9,714 nucleotides of DNA. Origin: Desulfovibrio desulfuricans (GTDB lineage: Bacteria > Desulfobacterota > Desulfovibrionia > Desulfovibrionales > Desulfovibrionaceae). Of the stretch, positions 1 to 5,987 are shown piece by piece. The notes below the pieces were generated by a model that had not been told where the DNA came from, searched no databases, and saw only the letters and a list, made by a program, of their open reading frames with translations. The position numbers and the translations under genes are program-made. The stretch spans positions 1 to 9,714 of the forward strand of contig QKDT01000009.1 in assembly GCA_003251995.1 (NCBI GenBank), given 5' to 3'. Within the stretch, counting starts at the first letter, position 1. Each line of letters starts with the position of its first letter.

Positions 1-47
1 AAATTCGGCTGCCCTTGTCATTTGCCCCATCGGCTCTCTCCTTCAGC

Positions 48-67
48 GTCAGTATTCCGGCACTGAC
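48..67. promoter_or_regulatory. Palindrome upstream of sigma-54 promoter, candidate activator site
   Basis: The arms GTCAGT (48-53) and ACTGAC (62-67) form a perfect 6-bp inverted repeat around an 8-bp spacer. Its centre lies about 60 bp upstream of the -24 element and about 85 bp upstream of the predicted transcription start. Sigma-54 activators usually bind dimeric palindromes at such a distance, so this is a plausible upstream activating sequence. Only one copy was found, and the arms are short enough to occur by chance. Confidence 0.35.
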
Positions 68-114
68 TCAAGAAAGGAAATATAACCTGCCGTTTTATCC
101 GCCAATATAAATAC

Positions 115-131
115 TTGGCATTGTCCTTGCT
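115..131 (+). promoter_or_regulatory. Sigma-54 (RpoN) promoter, -24/-12 type
   Basis: The stretch TTGGCATTGTCCTTGCT matches the RpoN consensus (YTGGCAC-N5-TTGCW). The invariant GG is at 117-118 and the invariant GC at 129-130, with exactly 10 bases between them, and a T-run follows. Transcription would start near position 142, leaving a leader of about 30 bases before the ATG at 173. In many flagellated bacteria RpoN drives middle or late flagellar genes. The match is seen directly; actual use of the promoter is inferred. Confidence 0.75.
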
Positions 132-172
132 TTTTCCTCATCGCGGAGGCAGCAGCCCCGCAGGAGGAGAAC

Positions 173-1312
173 ATGGCACTTTCCAATTTTCTGATCCGCC
201 CCCCATCAGATGCCCAAAAAGCTCAGATAGGGATGCCGCGCCGCACTGCACCTACACAGGCCGGAAATCCCTCATCGTTTGCCAATATCATGAGCGGCCA
301 GACCACCAATGCGGAAAAAGCCAGCCCTGCCGATGCCCAGCGCAGCGGCATGAACCAGGTTGGAAACATGGGTCAGCACGGCATGGTGCTGGCAGGGAGA
401 TCGCCAAGCGATCTTATCCGCGCACAGGTGTTCAGCAAGGCAGAAACCGACATGCGGCAGACCAAGGCTATTGATAGCCTCATGCAGACCGTATCGGGCG
501 GCAACTCTACCCTTGACCTTGCCCGCAGCATGGGCACGGCACGGCACCTGCGCTCCATGACAAGCGCCATGGACAACCGCCTCAAAGGGCTCAGCATGGG
601 CGATTTTGTTCATTCGCGCCCGCAGGCGCAATCTCAGTCCCCATCCCGCACCAAGGCCTCGCACAAAGTCGAGGATACGGAACTTGGGCAGCTTTCGGCC
701 CAGTTTGAATCCGGCAGCGACGGCGTTGCCGCGGTGGGCTACGACCGCAACGGCGGCACCTCTTACGGCAAGTATCAAGTCTCGTCCCGCGCGGGCAGCC
801 TGAAGGATTTTCTGGACTTTTTGGATACTGAAGCGCCAGATATATCCAAACGGTTGCGGGCATCCGGCCCTGGCAACACAGGCAGCCGCAGAGGGGCCAT
901 GCCAGATACATGGCGCGCCATTGCCAATGAGCAGCCAGAACGGTTCGAAGACCTTCAGGAGGCCTTTGTACGTCAGAGCCACTACCAACCAGCTCTGGAA
1001 TCCATATCCCAACGCATCGGCCTGGATCCCGACAAGGTTTCCAACGCCATGCGAGAGGTCATCTGGAGTACATCCGTGCAGCACGGCCCATCGGGCGCGG
1101 CCCGTATTTTCGAACGTGCGCACGCCATGAGCGGCAAGAGTACAGATCCGGCATATGAGCGCAACCTCATCAATAATGTTTACAATATACGAGTAGGCCA
1201 GTTCGGGTCTTCCGACAGCAATATTCAGGCTGCCGTTGCCAACCGCTTCAAGCAAGAAAAGGCCCTTGCCCTGAACATGCTGAGCGGCGGCAAGACCTCG
1301 GTTCTGGCATAG
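173..1312 (+). CDS. Lysozyme-like peptidoglycan hydrolase, possibly flagellar
   Basis: This 379-residue protein probably cleaves peptidoglycan. Residues 1-165 are low in complexity, rich in Ser, Gln, Met and Gly, and carry no hydrophobic signal peptide. Residues about 168-345 form a lysozyme-like domain. A candidate catalytic Glu179 sits in FESGSDG, followed by GTSYGKYQ (195-202) and the motif WSTSVQHGPSGAA (298-310), which resembles motifs in lysozyme-like proteins of phage tails and secretion systems. The start is well supported by AGGAGGAG at 162-169, five bases after the core AGGAGG. It is the first gene behind a sigma-54 promoter and lies 11 bp before a glycosyltransferase gene. Lack of a Sec signal, sigma-54 control and a downstream FlgN/FliT-like gene fit export through the flagellar apparatus and a FlgJ-like role in opening the wall for the rod. 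No FlgJ rod-cap domain was recognised. Alternatives are a phage-derived lysin or another secreted effector. The fold is fairly sure; the flagellar role is inference. Confidence 0.7.
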   Translation: MALSNFLIRPPSDAQKAQIGMPRRTAPTQAGNPSSFANIMSGQTTNAEKASPADAQRSGMNQVGNMGQHGMVLAGRSPSDLIRAQVFSKAETDMRQTKAIDSLMQTVSGGNSTLDLARSMGTARHLRSMTSAMDNRLKGLSMGDFVHSRPQAQSQSPSRTKASHKVEDTELGQLSAQFESGSDGVAAVGYDRNGGTSYGKYQVSSRAGSLKDFLDFLDTEAPDISKRLRASGPGNTGSRRGAMPDTWRAIANEQPERFEDLQEAFVRQSHYQPALESISQRIGLDPDKVSNAMREVIWSTSVQHGPSGAARIFERAHAMSGKSTDPAYERNLINNVYNIRVGQFGSSDSNIQAAVANRFKQEKALALNMLSGGKTSVLA

Positions 1313-1323
1313 GCGGTTAGTTC

Positions 1324-3054
1324 ATGGACGCCACTTGCCCCGCAGAGGGCCGCCCAGGCACGACCCTGGTCATCAACCTGACGCGATTGGGCGATTTGCT
1401 GCAATGCCAGCCCCTCATTGAGGATCTGCACCGACAGGGGCAGCGTGTGCATCTGGTGTGTCTGGATAACTTTTCCAGCGCGCAGCCACTGCTGCGTCAT
1501 GTGGAGCGCACCTGGCCCCTGCCCGGCGCGCGCCTTATGGCGGATATGGACAAAGACTGGCGCGTTGCAACCGCACGCCTGCTGGAATTTGCCCGCGAAA
1601 TCAAGGCCGTTGCAACGCCCGATTGCATCGTCAACCTCACCACCACTCTGCCCGCGCGCCTGCTCACTGGCCTGCTGGCTGGGCAGCACACCGCAATCCG
1701 CGGTTTCTGCCTTGACGCCCATGGGTTTGGACAAAACAAGGGCATATGGTCCACATTTCTGAATAGCGGTGCCGCCAACCGTCTGAGTGTACCTTTTAAT
1801 GTTGTGGACATGTTCCGCATGGTGGGCGCTCCACCAACGCCACAGCATTTTGCCCTGCAACCGCGGCTGCGGCTCGCTGATCCGCCACAGGAAGCCATGG
1901 CGGAGGCAGATGCCCTGCTTGCCGCGGCTCCGTCGCAACCACGCGGCTTTATAGCCATGCAGCTTGGCGCCAGCGAACCCCGGCGGCAGTGGCCCGCACA
2001 TTTTTTTGCCTCTGTGGGCGACCGCCTGTGGCGAGAGCGTAAGCTCTGCCCGGTGCTGCTGGGCTCACCAGCCGAGCGCCCGCTGGCAGAAGCATACGCT
2101 CAGGCGGCCCAAGGCCCATTTGTTGACGCTGTGGGCAAAACCGGCCTTACACAACTGGCTGGCCTTCTGCGCCGTTCACAACTGCTGCTTACCAACGACA
2201 CTGGTACCATGCACCTGGCTGCAGGTCTTGGTGTACACTGCCTTGCCATATTCCTTGCCACAGCCCAGCCCTGCGACACTGGCCCCTACTTGCCGGGCTG
2301 CTGCTGCCTTGAACCGGCTCTGCCTTGCCATCCATGCCCTTTTGGTCGCCCCTGCCCCAACAACCTGGCCTGCGTGACGCATATCAGCCCCAAAAGCGTG
2401 GGCACGCTTGCGCTGGCGTGGCTTGATACTGGCAGATGGGACGCCGCGCCGCTTGATGATGCCCAGCCGGATTCCATCGGGCACGAGGCCCGCGTGTGGC
2501 TTACAGAAGAAGACGACCACGGCTTTATCACCGTGCGTTGCCTTACAAAACATGCGGCGGAAGACCGCAGCATCTGGCTTGCGCAGCAGCGGGATTTCTG
2601 GCGTCAGATACTTGACAAGCTGAGCAGCACAGCCGCACCGACAGCGGAATGTTTAAACGCCGGGGCAGACAGCCCCCATGTGAAAAATACTATTTCTCAG
2701 CCTGCACACCATGCTGCAACAAGTGCTGCGCAGGTTGGCATGTATTCCGCAGAATTTACACAGCGCCTGACACAAACGCTGGAACAAGCAGCACAACTTT
2801 TTGAGATGCTTACGCAACAGGGGCAACTGCTGGGCAAAAGCCCCAAGGCCGGGCAACTGTTTTTACGCAATTGCGAACGGCTGCAAACGGTGCTGGATGC
2901 CTGCCCAGAGTTACGCTCACTGGGCGCATTTTGGCGAGAGCTGCGCCAGGAACGCGGCGAACGGCTGAACGACCTTCTGGAACTTACTGCCCGCCTTGGT
3001 TCGCATCTCGTTGCCTGGCGCGCAAAATTAAATAATGGCACGCCATTTGCTTAA
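1324..3054 (+). CDS. Glycosyltransferase family 9 (heptosyltransferase-like) with C-terminal extension
   Basis: Residues 1-370 of this 576-residue protein form a GT-B fold enzyme of the ADP-heptose:LPS heptosyltransferase family. The N-terminal motif NLTRLGDLLQCQPLI (18-32), LGAS (214-217) and the sugar-nucleotide loop NDTGTMHLAAGLG (291-303) are diagnostic. A Cys cluster (C335, C338, C344, C350; pattern C-x2-C-x5-C-x5-C) follows, as in many GT9 proteins. Typical family members are about 320-370 residues. Here about 190 more follow: a linker rich in Ala, Ser and Thr (about 435-470) and a helical domain (about 472-570). It should act on the cytoplasmic side of the inner membrane. Donor and acceptor are unknown. 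Gene order suggests glycosylation of an appendage or surface polymer rather than core LPS, but this is inference. The ribosome binding site (AGGCGG, 1313-1318) is weak and the gene starts 11 bp after the previous stop, so translational coupling is likely. Confidence 0.85.
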   Translation: MDATCPAEGRPGTTLVINLTRLGDLLQCQPLIEDLHRQGQRVHLVCLDNFSSAQPLLRHVERTWPLPGARLMADMDKDWRVATARLLEFAREIKAVATPDCIVNLTTTLPARLLTGLLAGQHTAIRGFCLDAHGFGQNKGIWSTFLNSGAANRLSVPFNVVDMFRMVGAPPTPQHFALQPRLRLADPPQEAMAEADALLAAAPSQPRGFIAMQLGASEPRRQWPAHFFASVGDRLWRERKLCPVLLGSPAERPLAEAYAQAAQGPFVDAVGKTGLTQLAGLLRRSQLLLTNDTGTMHLAAGLGVHCLAIFLATAQPCDTGPYLPGCCCLEPALPCHPCPFGRPCPNNLACVTHISPKSVGTLALAWLDTGRWDAAPLDDAQPDSIGHEARVWLTEEDDHGFITVRCLTKHAAEDRSIWLAQQRDFWRQILDKLSSTAAPTAECLNAGADSPHVKNTISQPAHHAATSAAQVGMYSAEFTQRLTQTLEQAAQLFEMLTQQGQLLGKSPKAGQLFLRNCERLQTVLDACPELRSLGAFWRELRQERGERLNDLLELTARLGSHLVAWRAKLNNGTPFA

Positions 3055-3111
3055 ACGAGATTAGAACACATTACGGTAAAATCTTCCCTGTGGGGAGAGG
3101 AGGGAGCTGGA

Positions 3112-3717
3112 ATGATAATCGTAGACGGCGCTCAAAGCGAAAAAAGTATTTCTGCCTTTGCCAACCTTGAGGAACTGCTCAAGGATCTTATGCTTGAAGA
3201 CAAAATGGCTAACCGCGTGGTGACGGATGTTTTGGTAAACAACGAAGCGTTTTCCGAAATCTATCCCCACCAGGCTGAAGACATCGCCTGCGCTGATATT
3301 TCGTCCATTGAGGTGCGCTCCGTACCCGTGGCTGAAATCGCAGTGGATATGGCTGCCGAATTGGGCAAGGTTGCCCAGATGATGTCGCATGGCTCGCGCG
3401 AGGTGGCCCGCCTGTTTCGCGCTGCCTCTGATACAGACGCCCTGGAACTTTTTCAGGATCTGCTGGATGTGACCCGCGATTTCATGGGCATGCTGGGCGA
3501 ACTGCGCGCCAACTATACCGATGGCGCTCTGCCCGACTTTGCCCAGAAAACCGAAAAGTTTTCCAATCTGCTCTCTGAAATGGGCGACGTACTGGAAAAC
3601 GAAGACTGGATACTTCTTGCCGACCTGCTTGAATACGAATTCATCCCGCTGTGCGACGATTGGCGCTCCACCAGCGAGATTCTGCACAAGCAGGTTGTCG
3701 AACACATGGCCCAATAG
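3112..3717 (+). CDS. Conserved-looking acidic helical protein of unknown function
   Basis: I do not recognise this 201-residue protein. It is acidic, has no signal peptide or membrane segment, and appears almost wholly alpha-helical. There are amphipathic stretches at about 15-45, 74-108, 110-135, 140-165 and 165-198, with a short variable region near 50-72. Aromatic and acidic residues concentrate near the C-terminus (EDWILLADLLEYEFIPL, 164-180). A strong ribosome binding region (GGAGAGGAGGGAG, 3094-3106) supports the start. It lies 57 bp after the glycosyltransferase gene and 15 bp before the FlgN/FliT-like gene. No internal promoter or terminator was found in the upstream gap, so it probably belongs to the same transcript. 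A cytoplasmic accessory or chaperone-like role in appendage assembly is possible, but the sequence does not show one. Confidence 0.8.
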   Translation: MIIVDGAQSEKSISAFANLEELLKDLMLEDKMANRVVTDVLVNNEAFSEIYPHQAEDIACADISSIEVRSVPVAEIAVDMAAELGKVAQMMSHGSREVARLFRAASDTDALELFQDLLDVTRDFMGMLGELRANYTDGALPDFAQKTEKFSNLLSEMGDVLENEDWILLADLLEYEFIPLCDDWRSTSEILHKQVVEHMAQ

Positions 3718-3732
3718 GCCTCAGGAGCTTGC

Positions 3733-4056
3733 ATGAATCAGGGAGTGAGCCTTCTGGACGAAGCGCTGAACCTTGCTCGCATGGAAAAGGCGGCACTTGA
3801 GAGCGGCGCATATGACAAGGCGGTTGAGCTTGCTGAAAGGCGTGGCGAAGTAACCAGCATGGCATGGCATATGTTGGAAGACAGTCAGGCCGATCAGTAC
3901 AAAACTCATCTGGTAGAACTGGCCCGTTTGCAGGATATGCTTACGGATCTTGCCACCAAGGCGCACAAAGAAATCAAGTCGCAGTTGCAACGTTCCCGCC
4001 TTGAAGGTCGCCGCATGCGCGGCTACCACAGGGCCGTTGGACAGGCGCTGCAATAA
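3733..4056 (+). CDS. FlgN/FliT-like flagellar export chaperone (putative)
   Basis: This 107-residue soluble protein looks entirely helical. It resembles FlgN/FliT-type chaperones in size and layout. There is an N-terminal helix ending in an LESGAYDKAVELAERRGEV-like segment (22-40), matching the L-x-x-G-x-(Y/W)-(D/E)-x-(L/A) then E-R-R pattern of these families. A long central coiled helix and a basic tail SRLEGRRMRGYHRA (88-101) follow. Such chaperones hold hook-associated or filament-cap proteins in the cytoplasm before type III export. The start is fixed by CAGGAG at 3722-3727, five bases from the ATG. It is the last gene of the operon, 15 bp after its neighbour, and a hairpin follows. Family membership is a pattern judgement, because these proteins are short and diverge fast. 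A generic coiled-coil protein remains possible. Confidence 0.6.
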   Translation: MNQGVSLLDEALNLARMEKAALESGAYDKAVELAERRGEVTSMAWHMLEDSQADQYKTHLVELARLQDMLTDLATKAHKEIKSQLQRSRLEGRRMRGYHRAVGQALQ

Positions 4057-4074
4057 CGATCTTATACGTGCATA

Positions 4075-4122
4075 AATGCAAGGGGCGGTACACGCAAAAA
4101 CGTGTGCCGCCCCTTGTGCATT
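4075..4122. terminator. Hairpin between convergent operons
   Basis: AAGGGGCGGTACACG (4080-4094) pairs with CGTGTGCCGCCCCTT (4101-4115) through 15 bp including one G-U, closing a CAAAAA loop. A further AATGC/GCATT pairing (4075-4079 with 4118-4122) extends the stem past a 2-base bulge. It lies between the end of the + strand operon (4056) and the end of thiE (4157), so it can serve both directions. Neither side has a long U-tract; the flanks are only moderately A/T-rich. Confidence 0.7.
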
Positions 4123-4156
4123 ATACGCCTGCGGGGGCCGCTAAACACAGCCAGAT

Positions 4157-4804
4157 CTACCCTACCATGCCCTCGCGCATGGCCTTGCGCACATCTTCCA
4201 CCCGAGTGCGGATATCGGGTGCGCCCACCAGTTCGCTGACCAGCGAGCAGCAGCGCGCGCCGTGCCGTGCGACCTCTGCTATGTTGTGCCGCTTGATGCC
4301 CCCAATGGCTACAAAGGGCAAATCCGTATTGCGCGCAACCCAATCCAGATATTCGTAGCCCACGGGGTCTACCACGTCTTCCTTGGTATTGGTGGCAAAT
4401 ATGGGCCCCACGCCGATGTAGTCCGCCCCAAGGTTGCGGGCCTCGCGGGCATGCTCCGGCATGTGGGTAGAGAGGCCAATAATCATCTCTGATCCCACAA
4501 GGCTGCGCACTTCGGGCACGGGCAGATCCTCTTGCCCCACATGCACGCCGTCCGCATGCACCAGCATGGCAATGTCTATGTGGTCGTTCACAATAAAGCA
4601 GGCCCCGGCCTCCTTGGTCAGACGCCGCAACAGGCGGCATTCTTCAAGCATGGCCCCGGCTTTCAGCTTTTTTTCGCGGTACTGCAAAATGCGCACACCC
4701 GCGCCCATCAAGGCAGAAACAACTTCTTCAAGCGATCTTCCCAGCGAAAGGCCAGCATCTGTGATGGCGTAGATATCTGTTTCTCCAGGCAAAATTCTGG
4801 GCAT
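4157..4804 (-). CDS. thiE: Thiamine phosphate synthase (ThiE)
   Basis: This enzyme joins HMP-pyrophosphate to the thiazole phosphate (HET-P), giving thiamine phosphate, in the cytoplasm. The 215-residue protein has the usual TIM-barrel length and motifs. These are QYREK (41-45) and NDHIDIA (73-79), which bind the pyrimidine pyrophosphate and Mg2+, then DGVHVGQEDL (85-94), GLSTH (110-114), GADYIGVGPIFATNTK (126-141) and the phosphate-binding AIGGI (166-170). The start at 4804 is chosen because AAGGAG lies 6 bases upstream; a longer in-frame ORF back to 4858 would overlap the DUF362 gene and has no such support. The gene follows the DUF362 gene by 17 bp on the same strand and probably shares its transcript. 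No other thi gene and no TPP riboswitch is visible nearby. Confidence 0.95.
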   Translation of the reverse strand: MPRILPGETDIYAITDAGLSLGRSLEEVVSALMGAGVRILQYREKKLKAGAMLEECRLLRRLTKEAGACFIVNDHIDIAMLVHADGVHVGQEDLPVPEVRSLVGSEMIIGLSTHMPEHAREARNLGADYIGVGPIFATNTKEDVVDPVGYEYLDWVARNTDLPFVAIGGIKRHNIAEVARHGARCCSLVSELVGAPDIRTRVEDVRKAMREGMVG

Positions 4805-4821
4805 GTCAGGCTCCTTGGCAA

Positions 4822-5868
4822 CTATTTTCTGAACGCCGCCACAATGCGGCGAATACAACTATGGACAAAACGGGCAGGATGAAAGGACGTGTGCGACAGT
4901 TCCTTGGGCAACTGGAACCCGGCAGAAGCAAAATCCGCAGGAGTCAGCAGAGAAAACTCGGCCCAAACGCCATCTTGCCCGCCAGCCTGCGCGCTGCCCC
5001 AGGCTTTGCGACGGCTCAGGGCCGCGCCCAAAGGCACATCCTGCGGTGCAAGGCCCAATACGGCATACAGCGCTTCGTCCAGCGCCACGGCAGAGGCGCT
5101 GGCGCCCAGCACGCCAAGGGCAAAGGGGCTGCCGTTGCTCGGCCCGGTAACGTGCATGGCTGAAATGCCATCTGCCACCGCAGCCACCGGGGGCAAAACC
5201 GCCCACAAAGCGGCAAGGCAATCGGCAAAAAACAGGGGATCGCGCCCCTCGCGGGCATGCGCAAAAGCCTTGTGCAGACCGCGCACGCAGCCAAAACAGT
5301 TTTTGACAGACAGTGTTACAAGCATCTGGGCATGGGCCTTGACTCTGGGGACAGAAACAATGAGGTCACTCTCCAGCGCCAGCCGCGCCACATGAAACCG
5401 CGACCCCCCAGCCTGCAAACCCGCCTTTTGCGCCGCATCTCCAATGAGGGGCAGAGGTACCGGATCTGCCGGGCCGATTTCTTCCACCGTCAGCCCCATT
5501 GGACGCAATGCCGCTTCAAGCCCCACGGCCCGCGCCACAGAAGCAGCGCGCCCAAAGCCCGGCGAATCCGCCACCCGCACCTTCGCGCCGTGGTCCATAA
5601 GCCATGCGCACACGGCAGCTACCACTTGCGGAGAAGTACAGGCGAGGGGTTTTGCCAGCAAAAGATTGGGCTTAACCAGCACTCGGGCTCCGGGCCGCAG
5701 AGGGCTGTGTTCCGCCAGCCGCGCCGCATCCAGCACTTCCCCCACGGCTCTGCTCAAACCGGGGTTTTCGTACTGCTCATGCCGCAGCAAGGCCACAGGG
5801 AGCGAACCCGGGGTTGCGCCGGGCCTGTTTTGCCCGGGCAAGGACGGGGTATTGGTGCCGTTTTTCAT
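4822..5868 (-). CDS. DUF362 domain-containing protein
   Basis: This 348-residue protein covers the DUF362 (PF04015) domain, whose biochemical role is not settled. Family-typical segments are VLVKPNLLLAKP (63-74), CTSPQVV (77-83), a Gly-Ala then VRVADSPGFGR stretch (94-107), IVSVPRVKAHAQM (170-182), VKNCFGCVRG (188-197), DGISAMHVTGPSNGSP (233-248) and VALDEALY (261-268). Many relatives carry a C-terminal ferredoxin domain with a CxxCxxCxxxC cluster. It is absent here, and only isolated cysteines remain (for example C191 and C194). The first 22 residues are Gly/Pro-rich and not part of the domain, and the ATG at 5868 has no good Shine-Dalgarno sequence, so the true start could be slightly downstream. 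No signal peptide is evident. The gene sits directly upstream of thiE and is divergent from the channel gene. Confidence 0.88.
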   Translation of the reverse strand: MKNGTNTPSLPGQNRPGATPGSLPVALLRHEQYENPGLSRAVGEVLDAARLAEHSPLRPGARVLVKPNLLLAKPLACTSPQVVAAVCAWLMDHGAKVRVADSPGFGRAASVARAVGLEAALRPMGLTVEEIGPADPVPLPLIGDAAQKAGLQAGGSRFHVARLALESDLIVSVPRVKAHAQMLVTLSVKNCFGCVRGLHKAFAHAREGRDPLFFADCLAALWAVLPPVAAVADGISAMHVTGPSNGSPFALGVLGASASAVALDEALYAVLGLAPQDVPLGAALSRRKAWGSAQAGGQDGVWAEFSLLTPADFASAGFQLPKELSHTSFHPARFVHSCIRRIVAAFRK

Positions 5869-5925
5869 GCCCGAACTATGCCGCCCGCTGGAGCCCTTGT
5901 AAAGACCGTACCCTTTTCAAACAGA

Positions 5926-5937
5926 ACGTCTTGACGT
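5926..5937. promoter_or_regulatory. Short palindrome in divergent intergenic region
   Basis: ACGTC-TT-GACGT is a perfect 5-bp inverted repeat with a 2-base centre, placed in the middle of the 119-bp gap between the divergent DUF362 and channel genes. A TTGACG hexamer (5931-5936) overlapping it could be a -35 box, but no good -10 box follows at 16-18 bp. It could be a small operator. Chance occurrence is quite possible. Confidence 0.25.
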
Positions 5938-5987
5938 ATGGATGGGCAGTCACCTTCAGGACCAACCGACTGTAATCTGAGGATTCC

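Noticed and set aside
272..1255. Long minus-strand open frame of 327 codons opposite the muramidase gene
   Set aside because: It lies wholly inside a well-supported + strand gene, has a Cys/Ala/Gly-rich composition typical of GC-rich shadow frames, and no recognisable domain or ribosome binding site.
1225..2001. Minus-strand open frame of 258 codons opposite the glycosyltransferase gene
   Set aside because: It overlaps the conserved GT9 coding sequence and shows no family motif; treated as an antisense shadow.
3055..3111. Possible internal promoter before the 201-residue protein gene (GGTAAAAT near 3079)
   Set aside because: The -10-like TAAAAT has no -35 box at 16-18 bp and no GG-N10-GC element is present.
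4062..4640. Minus-strand 192-codon frame overlapping thiE
   Set aside because: It is in a different frame from the clearly conserved ThiE sequence, runs through the terminator hairpin, and is rich in Arg, Gly and Cys without motifs.
5869..5987. TPP riboswitch upstream of the DUF362-thiE unit
   Set aside because: Read on the minus strand, the 119-bp gap lacks the conserved THI-box segments such as CUGAGA, and it is short for a full riboswitch plus expression platform.
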